Shown here: positions 6,483 through 11,789 of the stretch, in pieces | Layout of the letters: each line of letters opens with the position of its first letter | Position numbering within the stretch: position 1 is the first letter of the stretch | Origin: an uncultured Rhodocyclaceae bacterium | GTDB taxonomy: Bacteria; Pseudomonadota; Gammaproteobacteria; Burkholderiales; Rhodocyclaceae | Direction of reading: 5' to 3' | Assembly: GCA_900549295.1 (NCBI GenBank) | Contig: URNG01000100.1 | Coordinates: forward strand, 1 to 11,789 | DNA length: 11,789 nt | Translations under genes and position numbers: made by a program | Notes under the pieces: model-generated | What the model was told of the DNA's origin: nothing | What the model saw: the letters and a program-made list of their open reading frames with translations, nothing else | Databases searched by the model: none

Positions 6483-6851
6483 ATGAACTTTTTTGAAGAA
6501 GCCACGCTGCGGCTGAAACAGCAGCTGAAAGTTAACGAGGATCAGCAAGTGGCTGAGTTCTTCGGTATGACGGGAAAAGCATGGACAGCACGCAAACGGC
6601 GGGAGAGTTTCCCGAAGAAGGAACTGTGGGCACTGGCCGGGAGTCGCCCCGAACTAAATCTGGATGTTGACTACATCCTCAACGGGGACAAGAGCCTGAT
6701 TGAGATCATCGATAAGTTCCTCGACTACTGTGGCCTGAGCAGCGCCGAGGCGGATGAGAAGCTAGGTCTGAAACCGGGGACAGTGGCCAGGGCGTTGTCG
6801 TATCAGCTCAAGGCAGAACCAGCAGGGAAAGCAAATGACTGCGGACAATAA
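6483..6851 (+). CDS. CI-like phage repressor, DNA-binding part only
   Basis: This 122-residue protein starts at the ATG at 6483, with GAGG five bases upstream; a GTG six bases earlier overlaps that site and is unlikely. Residues about 1-65 match the bacteriophage CI repressor helix-turn-helix family: FFEEATLRLKQQLKV, then DQQVAEFFGMTGKAWTARKRRESFPKKEL, then LDVDYILNG. Residues 75-110 form a second small helical unit (FLDYCGLSSAEADEKLGLKPGTVARAL) that itself looks like a helix-turn-helix. There is no S24 peptidase domain, so SOS-driven self-cleavage as in lambda CI is not expected; induction must work another way. It is divergent from the gp16-like gene across the tandem operators and overlaps the following membrane-protein gene by 17 bp. 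The likely role is maintaining lysogeny by repressing the early promoter. Confidence 0.85.
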   Translation: MNFFEEATLRLKQQLKVNEDQQVAEFFGMTGKAWTARKRRESFPKKELWALAGSRPELNLDVDYILNGDKSLIEIIDKFLDYCGLSSAEADEKLGLKPGTVARALSYQLKAEPAGKANDCGQ

Positions 6852-7257
6852 AGACCCGCTCGGGATCGGCCACTGGCCGAAGTGGAAGCAGATAGCCTTT
6901 TTCTGCGTAGCCATGGTGATCTCACTAGCAGCGTTTGAATGGATTAAGCAGGCGTACATGGACAGCCCGGAAGCCCGCGCTATAAAGGCAAAGATGGAGC
7001 CTCTTGCCGAACAACTCGAGAAGGCGCAGAAACTCGGTGATAAGCCCACAGTCATGGCGTTGATTAAGCCTACGACCAGCATCCTCGACGACTACAACGG
7101 CCTTGATGCAGCCCGCAAGGAGCAAATCAACCGCTTGCCATTGCGCTACTGTGTTTTAGCCGCCGTCCACCTATCTGCTGGCCCAATCGAGGTTTTGGAG
7201 ACGGGCTACTGGGCAAGCAAATCGAAATACGACGCTGCGCTGGAAGAATGTCAGTAG
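6835..7257 (+). CDS. Small membrane-anchored protein co-transcribed with the repressor
   Basis: I do not recognise a family. The 140-residue protein has one hydrophobic segment at about residues 18-36 (KQIAFFCVAMVISLAAFEW) preceded by basic residues, predicting the N terminus in the cytoplasm and about 100 residues in the periplasm. The outer part has a charged helix (KMEPLAEQLEKAQKLGD) and two cysteines, C106 and C139, that could pair. There is no signal cleavage site. The ATG at 6835 lies 17 bp inside the end of the repressor gene, with AGGG just upstream, so translation is coupled. Being in the repressor operon implies expression in the lysogen. That pattern is typical of lysogenic-conversion or superinfection-exclusion genes, but no sequence motif proves it. 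Confidence 0.75.
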   Translation: MTADNKDPLGIGHWPKWKQIAFFCVAMVISLAAFEWIKQAYMDSPEARAIKAKMEPLAEQLEKAQKLGDKPTVMALIKPTTSILDDYNGLDAARKEQINRLPLRYCVLAAVHLSAGPIEVLETGYWASKSKYDAALEECQ

Positions 7258-7269
7258 CCCACCCCTAGA

Positions 7270-7294
7270 GTCGGACACTTTCCCAAGTCCCGAC
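7270..7294 (+). terminator. Weak hairpin after the repressor operon
   Basis: GTCGG (7270-7274) pairs with CCGAC (7290-7294), and ACTT pairs with AAGT around a TCCC loop, with a small internal bulge. It lies 13 bp after the membrane-protein stop. It has no T run, so it is not a classical intrinsic terminator; it could slow read-through or be chance. Confidence 0.25.
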
Positions 7295-7332
7295 AGGAAA
7301 CGTTTCACGCCTAACCCTGCCTCGCGCGCCCA

Positions 7333-7376
7333 CGTAATCTCCGGTTGCCATATCGCATGAACCACCGGAGATTACG
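7333..7376 (+). promoter_or_regulatory. 13-bp inverted repeat enclosing the holin ribosome binding site
   Basis: CGTAATCTCCGGT (7333-7345) is perfectly complementary to ACCGGAGATTACG (7364-7376), with an 18-base loop. The right arm contains the only Shine-Dalgarno-like GGAG (7367-7370), eight bases before the holin GTG at 7379. Folded mRNA would hide the start of the lysis operon. Alternatively the repeat is a DNA operator for a late activator or repressor. Confidence 0.6.
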
Positions 7377-7378
7377 CC

Positions 7379-7732
7379 GTGAAACTTCCCCGCTTGTACG
7401 GGTGGCTAATTGCCACCGTCCTGCTGCTGGCCGCCATTGGCCTGCTCTATCCACAGCAGCTTCCCGTCAGCCTCTATAAGCTCTCCCTGGTCAGCATGGC
7501 CGGGGTGGTTGGATACTGGCTTGACCGCTCCCTGTTCCCTTACGCCCGACCGGACTCATTCATGGTCGAGGTTATGCCCAGGGAAGAGGCTTGTGACATC
7601 GACCTGGATGGCGACTGCAAGCTGATCCCTTGGGAAATGGTCAATGGCGATGGTTTTCTGTTCGCCATGGCCATGCTGCGCCGCGCCGTCATCGTCGGCT
7701 GCGCCATGCTGGCCATTGGCCTGGGGGCTTGA
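7379..7732 (+). CDS. Putative holin
   Basis: A 117-residue protein starting at a GTG (7379), with GGAG eight bases upstream inside an inverted repeat. Hydrophobic segments lie at about residues 7-24 (YGWLIATVLLLAAIGLLY), 30-48 (VSLYKLSLVSMAGVVGYWL) and 95-116 (FAMAMLRRAVIVGCAMLAIGLG, with two arginines at its start). The pattern LPVxLYKLxLVxxAGVxGYWLDRxLFPYARP matches putative holins that precede the endolysin in BcepMu-like phages. Its job would be to form lesions in the inner membrane at a set time. It is the first gene of the rightward lysis and late block, and its stop directly abuts the endolysin ATG. Function is inferred from membrane topology and position; no holin assay-type motif exists. 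Confidence 0.8.
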   Translation: MKLPRLYGWLIATVLLLAAIGLLYPQQLPVSLYKLSLVSMAGVVGYWLDRSLFPYARPDSFMVEVMPREEACDIDLDGDCKLIPWEMVNGDGFLFAMAMLRRAVIVGCAMLAIGLGA

Positions 7733-8410
7733 ATGGCTACCGTCACCACGCCTTACGCGGCCCTGCTGGTCTGCTTGCAGAGGCTGAATTCCGAATCCAT
7801 CCTGCGCCGCATTAGCCGCGTGCTGCCGGTGTTGCTGCTCTTTTGGCTGGTCAGCTTGGCGGCCGTTGCGCAAACCGTGCCACAGGCTGCGCTCAAGCAC
7901 CGGGCGAGCCTGACCCGCATCGCGCATGCCGCCTGGGGGCTGGATGCGCCGATTGCCGTGTTTGCCGCCCAGATTCACCAGGAAAGCGGCTGGAACCCCG
8001 AGGCGGTTTCCCGCGTCGGCGCGATGGGCATGGCGCAGTTCATGCCGGCCACGGCGCGCTGGTGGTGCGAGATCAACGGGCTGGGCGCTGCCGAGTGCCA
8101 GCCGACGAATCCAACTTGGGCCATGCGTGCTCTGGTGGGCTACGACCTGTGGCTGTTCCAGCGGGTGCGCGGCCCTTCCGAGTTTGACCGCCTGTGGGCC
8201 GCCCTGCGGGCCTATAACGGCGGGCTGGGCCATTGGCAGCAGGAGGCCGCCAAGATACGCCCGGCGCTGGATCGGCAGATGGTGGACAGCGCCTGCGGCA
8301 AGGCGCGGCGGCATCCTTCGCACTGTGCAGAAAACCTGGGCTACCCCCGGCGCATCCTGATCCTTTTGCAGCCGCGCTATCTGGCCTGGGGACGGGGGGT
8401 GTCGGCATGA
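7733..8410 (+). CDS. Endolysin, lytic transglycosylase (SLT domain) with N-terminal signal
   Basis: The 225-residue enzyme cleaves the glycan strands of peptidoglycan. A hydrophobic segment (about 31-46, LPVLLLFWLVSLAAVA) is followed by Ala-Val-Ala-Gln, a plausible signal peptidase I site after A46, so it may be Sec-exported instead of depending wholly on the holin; a signal-anchor-release mode is the alternative. The catalytic domain has the SLT signature: E84 in QIHQESGWNPEAVS, GAMGMAQFMPATA at 96-108, and AYNGG at 160-164. Cysteines at about 112, 122, 194 and 203 could form disulfides in the periplasm. The ATG immediately follows the holin stop, and the last bases overlap the Rz start (ATGA). 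Length and order match the BcepMu-type lysis cassette. Confidence 0.92.
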   Translation: MATVTTPYAALLVCLQRLNSESILRRISRVLPVLLLFWLVSLAAVAQTVPQAALKHRASLTRIAHAAWGLDAPIAVFAAQIHQESGWNPEAVSRVGAMGMAQFMPATARWWCEINGLGAAECQPTNPTWAMRALVGYDLWLFQRVRGPSEFDRLWAALRAYNGGLGHWQQEAAKIRPALDRQMVDSACGKARRHPSHCAENLGYPRRILILLQPRYLAWGRGVSA

Positions 8411-8946
8411 AGTTGTCACCCATCCTGGTGTTCGTTGTTTCTTGCGCGCTGCTGGCGCTGGGCATCCATGTCCACGGCCTCATCCAGTTCGAGCAAGGTA
8501 AGAAGGCCGAGCGCGCCACCTGGCAGCAGCGCGAAAACGCCGAACTGATCGCTGCCAATGCCCGCATCCTCGAACTGACTGCCGCCGCCCGCCGGGCGGA
8601 ACAAGCTCATGCGTCGGCGCTGGCGAAGGCTTCCTCTACCTATCAGGAGCAACTGCAACATGAAAAAACCCGCCATGACCGCGCTATTGCTGATGTGCAA
8701 TCTGGCGCTCTGCGCCTGCGCATCGAACTTGCCCGCCGCGAAACAGCCGGTGGAGGTGCCACCACCGAAGGCGGCTCCAGCGCCGGCCGATGTGATGGTG
8801 AAACGCACGGCGAACTTTCGCCAGCGGCTGCTGGATTTCTTATCGGCCTCGCCAGCGAAGCCGACGCCGTCGTCCACCAACTGACGGCGGCGCAAACCAT
8901 CATCAAAGCCTGCGAAGACTTGACGCACAGGGAGCAAGAAAAGTGA
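8407..8946 (+). CDS. Rz: Rz-like inner-membrane spanin
   Basis: A 179-residue type II membrane protein. One N-terminal membrane segment (about 4-24, SPILVFVVSCALLALGIHVHG) is followed by a long charged helix (FEQGKKAERATWQQRENAELIAANARILEL and onward to about residue 117), as in phage i-spanins that reach across the periplasm to Rz1 and fuse the inner and outer membranes in the last step of lysis. The ATG at 8407 overlaps the endolysin stop by 4 bp. Rz1 is wholly encoded inside it in the +1 frame. The region of residues about 110-145, where the two genes share DNA, is Gly/Ser/Thr-rich and low in secondary structure, a result of the Rz1 overlap. The C terminus is again helical. It overlaps the next gene by 4 bp. 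Confidence 0.85.
   Translation: MKLSPILVFVVSCALLALGIHVHGLIQFEQGKKAERATWQQRENAELIAANARILELTAAARRAEQAHASALAKASSTYQEQLQHEKTRHDRAIADVQSGALRLRIELARRETAGGGATTEGGSSAGRCDGETHGELSPAAAGFLIGLASEADAVVHQLTAAQTIIKACEDLTHREQEK
8660..8884 (+). CDS. Rz1: Rz1-like outer-membrane lipoprotein spanin, nested in Rz
   Basis: This 74-residue lipoprotein starts at the ATG at 8660, with AGGAG ten bases upstream, in the +1 frame inside Rz. The signal sequence (MKKPAMTALLLMCNLALCAC) ends in a lipobox L-C-A-C with C20 as the lipid-modified residue; C18 sits at the -2 position, which is unusual but allowed. The mature part is proline-rich early on (VPPPKAAPAPAD), the hallmark of Rz1 proteins, then helical (VKRTANFRQRLLDFL). 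It would sit in the outer membrane and bind the end of Rz to complete the spanin. The open frame extends upstream, but only this start gives a lipoprotein signal. Confidence 0.85.
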   Translation: MKKPAMTALLLMCNLALCACASNLPAAKQPVEVPPPKAAPAPADVMVKRTANFRQRLLDFLSASPAKPTPSSTN

Positions 8947-9302
8947 GTGAGATTAAAAACGACAACGCTCAGATCATGCACAGCATCGGCCAGTTGACCG
9001 GCGCGGTGCAGGCCATGCACCAGGGGCTGACAGCCCGCATCGAAGACATCAAGGCCGACATTCGCCGTATGGAATCGTCGCAATCCGAACGCATGGACAG
9101 GATTGAGGATAGCTTGGGTCAGCGGATCGACAACCTGGAGGCCAGCGTGGGCAAGCGCATTGATGGTTTGGGCGCTCGCGTGACCAATCTGGAAGCCGAA
9201 GACAAGCGTCTGATCGAAAAAACCGCCAAGCTGTCGGCGCTCGGGGGTGGCGTCGGTGGCGCGCTGGCTGCGGCGGCGGTCGAACTCATCAAGCGGATGT
9301 GA
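8943..9302 (+). CDS. Coiled-coil protein with C-terminal membrane segment, XhlA-like layout
   Basis: No family can be named with certainty. The 119-residue protein starts at a GTG (8943) that overlaps the Rz stop by 4 bp, with GGGAG about eight bases upstream. Residues 10-95 are a regular coiled coil with repeating units (RIEDIKADIRRMESSQ, RMDRIEDSLG, RIDNLEASVG, RIDGLGARVTNLEAE). Residues 96-116 are a Gly/Ala-rich hydrophobic segment (LSALGGGVGGALAAAAVELI) ending KRM, suggesting a tail anchor. This layout, plus its place at the end of the lysis genes, resembles the XhlA-type haemolysin-associated phage proteins that assist holins. It could instead be a morphogenesis factor, since it directly precedes the small terminase gene. 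Translation of the terminase gene appears coupled to it. Confidence 0.75.
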   Translation: MSEIKNDNAQIMHSIGQLTGAVQAMHQGLTARIEDIKADIRRMESSQSERMDRIEDSLGQRIDNLEASVGKRIDGLGARVTNLEAEDKRLIEKTAKLSALGGGVGGALAAAAVELIKRM

Positions 9303-9304
9303 CC

Positions 9305-9799
9305 ATGGCGCACCCACAGGAAACCCGCGACAAGGTAAAGCGGCTGTACATCGAGGGCATGCCCTTGAACGGCGCGGCCATTACTTGCGGGGTCAGCTAC
9401 GACACGGCGCGGGATTGGAAAGCGCGGGCAAAATCCAAGGGCGACGACTGGGATACCGCCCGTGCCGCCTTCCGCATCAGCGATCAGGGCATAGACGATC
9501 TGAACAAGCAACTGGTGGAGGATTTCGCCCGGCAGGTCATCACCACGACCCGCGAACTGGAAGAGGCCCAAATTCCCGCCGCCGACAAGGCGACCTTGCT
9601 GGCGCAGTTGGCTGATGCCTATGCCAAGTTCAGCAAATCGTTCAGCCGTCTGAATCCGCAGTATTCCGGACTGGCGGTTGCCCTAGACACCCTGAAGATC
9701 ATCGCCGACTACCTGAAAGCCCGCGACCCGGCGGCGCTGCGGGCATTGCAGCCGCATGTCGAGGATATTGGAGCGGTGTTGGGGAAACGGCATGCGTGA
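9305..9799 (+). CDS. DUF1804 family protein, small terminase subunit
   Basis: The 164-residue protein matches DUF1804, found beside the large terminase in Mu-like phages and taken to be the small, DNA-recognising terminase subunit. The conserved opening MAHPQETRDKVKRLYIEGMPL fixes the start at the ATG at 9305; an in-frame GTG at 9299 overlaps the upstream stop and has no better binding site. A helix-turn-helix covers about residues 18-40 (LNGAAITCGVSYDTARDWK), followed by the family's GDDWDTARAAF and a long helical C-terminal region (about 60-160) that would form the oligomer. In Mu-like phages packaging starts near the left end and is headful, so a specific end-binding subunit is expected. 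It overlaps the next gene by 8 bp. Confidence 0.88.
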   Translation: MAHPQETRDKVKRLYIEGMPLNGAAITCGVSYDTARDWKARAKSKGDDWDTARAAFRISDQGIDDLNKQLVEDFARQVITTTRELEEAQIPAADKATLLAQLADAYAKFSKSFSRLNPQYSGLAVALDTLKIIADYLKARDPAALRALQPHVEDIGAVLGKRHA

Positions 9800-10058
9800 A
9801 GTCACAGAGCGCGATCTCCGCGCGCCTGAATTCCGTGACTCCAAGGTGGAAGACCTGGAGTTTCGTGCGGACGGCAGGATTGTCCGCAAGGATCGCTGGG
9901 AAAACGGCATTCATCGTATTCGCCATGCGCTCGGCGACCGGCGGCGCGAGTTTGAGGTTGACGACATCGTGCAGGCAGTAAAGGCTCTGGTAGCAACCTT
10001 TCCCGATCTTCTCGATGAAGGTTACGACGACAGCAGCCGGGCAGGATTGGTGGATTGA
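9792..10058 (+). CDS. Hypothetical 88-residue protein between the terminase genes
   Basis: I do not recognise a characterised family. The ATG at 9792 overlaps the small terminase end by 8 bp, and the stop overlaps the large terminase ATG by one base (TGATG), so all three are translationally linked. The protein is soluble, charged and short. The N-terminal half has acidic residues, then a basic segment (GRIVRKDRWENGIHRIRHALGDRRREF, about residues 29-55); the second half is helical (VDDIVQAVKALVATFPDLLDEG). Similar small proteins with the pattern RKDRWxxGIxxIR occur in phages, as far as I remember, without a known job. An accessory role in packaging is inferred only from position. An upstream in-frame ATG exists within the small terminase gene but would lengthen the overlap to 44 bp. 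Confidence 0.72.
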   Translation: MREVTERDLRAPEFRDSKVEDLEFRADGRIVRKDRWENGIHRIRHALGDRRREFEVDDIVQAVKALVATFPDLLDEGYDDSSRAGLVD

Positions 10059-11789
10059 TGACCATGCGTGAATTCGACTGGTCTGATGATTACGAAGACT
10101 TCGCCGAGATCAAGAATCTGCGCGACTTCCAGCAGCGGATGGAGCAGTTCGCCGAAGAGTTGCGCCAGACCATTGAACTGGAGTGTGAGGCGTTCCCAAG
10201 CGATCCGGCGGCGAGCAAGGCCCGGCGCGAGCGGGCCGTGGTCGACTACCGCTTCTTCTGCCAGACCTACTTCCCGCACTACGTTCCGACGCCGCACTTC
10301 TCGCTGTTCCAGCAGTTCATCTTCGACCGCTTCCCGGCCGTGATCGACGGAGAGGCCGACGGCCGCGAGGTGCATGAGGCGCCACGCGGTGAGGCGAAGT
10401 CCACCTACGAGACGCAGCTCGGCAGCCTATGGTGCATCTGTCGCGCCAACTACCTGGCGGAGCTGGTGCCGACCGCGTCGAAGAAGGCGCGCAAGTGGTT
10501 GATCGGCATCATCATGAACACGCTGGAGCAGTCGGCGGAAATGCTCGAAGCGATCAAGGCGGAGCTGGACAGCAATCCGCGCCTGGCGGCCGACTTCCCG
10601 AAGGCTGTCGGGCAGGGCCGCATCTGGCAGGCGACGACGATCATCACGGCGAACAAGATCAAGATTCGCGTCGGCGGCACGGGAAAGAAGCTGCGCGGCA
10701 TGAAGCACGGCCCGCACCGACCGGGGCTGATCTTCCTAGATGACCTGGAGAACGACGACAACGTCCGCGACAAGGAACAGCGCGACAAGGTGGAGGCGTT
10801 CGTCACCAAGGCCATTGTCGGCCTGGCCGGGCCGGCTGGCGGCATGGACATTTTCTGGCCCGGCACCTCGCTGCACTACGACGCCGCGATCAACCGCGTC
10901 TCGCGCAAACCGGGCTGGCGACGTAAGGTTTTCAAGTCGATCATGCGTTGGCCCGACCGCATGGATTTATGGGAGAAATGGGAAGGCATCTACACCTCGG
11001 CGACCGCCAGCGATGAAGATGGCGCGCAGGAAAAAGCAGAGGCCGAGGCGCTGGCCTTTTACCAGGCAAACAAGGCAGCAATGAATGCCGGAGCCGTGGT
11101 GTCCTGGCCGGACGTGCGACCGCTGTATCGCCTGATGTGCATGCGTGCCAGCGATCACGATGCGTTCAACCAGGAACAGCAGAACGAGGCTGGAAACGAC
11201 GATACGGCACCGTTCAAGAACGTCCAGTTCTGGGTCGACCGCCGCAATGACTGGCTGTTCTTCGGAGCCATTGACCCGTCGCTGGGCAAGCAGGGCAAGA
11301 AACGCGATCCTTCGGCCATCCTGGTCGGTGGCCTGAACCGCGAGACGATGGTGCTTGATGTCGTTGAGGCGGACATTGCCAAGCGGGTGCCGGATTTGAT
11401 TATCAGCCGCGCCATCGACCTCCAGGCTGAATATCAGTGCCTGGCCTGGGGCGTGGAAACTGTGCAGTTTCAGGAATTCATGTACACCGAACTGCTCAAG
11501 CGGGCAGCGCAGGCCGGCATTGCCTTTCCCGGTATTCCTCTGCCTGAGAACGTCGAGAAAGACCTGCGCATCATCAGCCTGCAACCATATGTATCAAACG
11601 GCAAGATCAGGCTGCACCGCTCGCAGACCGTAATGATCGAGCAACTCAAATTCTGGCCGGAAGCCGACCACGATGACGGCCCGGACTGCCTCGAAAAACT
11701 ATACAAGCTGGCGAAGCAGTTTGCGGGGGAATGGCAATACACGTCGGCGGCCTCACGGCGCGGCCGCCGCCCGCCCCGCGTTCTTCCAC
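10058..11789 (+). CDS. Large terminase subunit, ATPase-nuclease (3' end cut by window edge)
   Basis: The motor pumps DNA into the prohead and cuts it. 577 residues are visible with no stop before the right edge. The ATPase domain has a Walker A-like loop at about 107-116 (EAPRGEAKST), where the lysine is preceded by Ala rather than Gly, as common in large terminases, and Walker B at 224-231 (LIFLDDLE). A coupling-like motif WPGTS follows at about 267-271. The C-terminal RNase H-like nuclease has D406 in GAIDPSLGK, E467 in GVETVQF, and an acidic cluster with D540/D543 in DHDDGPDCLEKL. It starts at the ATG at 10058; an ATG two codons later is equally possible. It is Mu gp28/BcepMu-type by order. 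The last 13 residues (SRRGRRPPRVLP) come from a GC-rich run at the edge and may be unreliable. Confidence 0.93.
   Translation, partial: MTMREFDWSDDYEDFAEIKNLRDFQQRMEQFAEELRQTIELECEAFPSDPAASKARRERAVVDYRFFCQTYFPHYVPTPHFSLFQQFIFDRFPAVIDGEADGREVHEAPRGEAKSTYETQLGSLWCICRANYLAELVPTASKKARKWLIGIIMNTLEQSAEMLEAIKAELDSNPRLAADFPKAVGQGRIWQATTIITANKIKIRVGGTGKKLRGMKHGPHRPGLIFLDDLENDDNVRDKEQRDKVEAFVTKAIVGLAGPAGGMDIFWPGTSLHYDAAINRVSRKPGWRRKVFKSIMRWPDRMDLWEKWEGIYTSATASDEDGAQEKAEAEALAFYQANKAAMNAGAVVSWPDVRPLYRLMCMRASDHDAFNQEQQNEAGNDDTAPFKNVQFWVDRRNDWLFFGAIDPSLGKQGKKRDPSAILVGGLNRETMVLDVVEADIAKRVPDLIISRAIDLQAEYQCLAWGVETVQFQEFMYTELLKRAAQAGIAFPGIPLPENVEKDLRIISLQPYVSNGKIRLHRSQTVMIEQLKFWPEADHDDGPDCLEKLYKLAKQFAGEWQYTSAASRRGRRPPRVLP

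Noticed and set aside
6483..6851. Possible toxin-antitoxin pair with the following small membrane protein
   Set aside because: The first protein matches phage CI-type repressors and sits opposite the early operon with operators; the second has the wrong size and topology for a usual small membrane toxin. Not excluded, but unsupported.
7258..7332. Small gene or strong sigma70 promoter in the gap before the lysis genes
   Set aside because: No open frame with a ribosome binding site, and no good -35/-10 pair; Mu-type late promoters need an activator and would not show a consensus -35.
7556..8419. A 287-residue open frame on the minus strand
   Set aside because: It is antisense to the holin and endolysin, both supported by family motifs; the translation is compositionally typical of an antisense shadow.
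1..11789. CRISPR array, tRNA, rRNA or insertion sequence
   Set aside because: No spaced direct repeats, cloverleaf-forming segments with a CCA-like end, rRNA-like stretches, or IS ends were seen; the only transposase is the phage's own A protein.
1..11789. Phage ends (attL/attR) or target-site duplication
   Set aside because: Both edges fall inside phage genes, so no phage-host junction is in the window.

Overview
The window is the left-to-middle part of a transposable (Mu-type) prophage or phage, most like the BcepMu branch. It has a DDE transposase plus an AAA+ target-selection ATPase, a small BcepMu gp16-like DNA-binding protein, a divergent CI-like repressor, a lysis cassette with nested Rz/Rz1, and a DUF1804 small terminase followed by a large terminase. 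Base composition is GC-rich. The phage type and the H-NS-like motif fit a proteobacterial host, probably beta- or gamma-; that is inference, because no host gene is visible. Neither phage end (attL/attR) is in the window.

Left block (1-6393, minus strand) is an early replication/transposition operon read right to left: gp16-like regulator, a 460-residue protein with an H-NS-type motif at its N terminus and an AT-hook-like motif at its C terminus, transposase A, ATPase B, an unknown 107-residue protein, a DUF3164 protein, a GNAT acetyltransferase, and a DUF2786 protein cut by the left edge. Genes are separated by a few bases or overlap, and most have clear Shine-Dalgarno sequences.

Control region (6394-6482) is short and strikingly AT-rich. 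It holds two near-identical 13-bp imperfect palindromes 20 bp apart. Each covers the -10 of one of two face-to-face promoter candidates. It separates the leftward early operon from a rightward operon with the CI-like repressor and a small membrane protein, which may be expressed in the lysogen.

Right block (7379-11789, plus strand) holds a putative holin, a lytic transglycosylase endolysin, Rz with Rz1 nested inside it, a coiled-coil/membrane protein, small terminase, an unknown 88-residue protein, and large terminase, cut by the right edge. A 13-bp inverted repeat just before the holin contains the holin ribosome binding site.

The most unusual points are the H-NS/AT-hook coiled-coil protein, two matching palindromes inside its own gene that are encoded in different codon registers, the promoter/operator layout, the hairpin over the holin start, and the repressor-linked membrane protein. 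There is no gene-free stretch over 300 bases: the longest gaps are 89 bp (6394-6482) and 121 bp (7258-7378).
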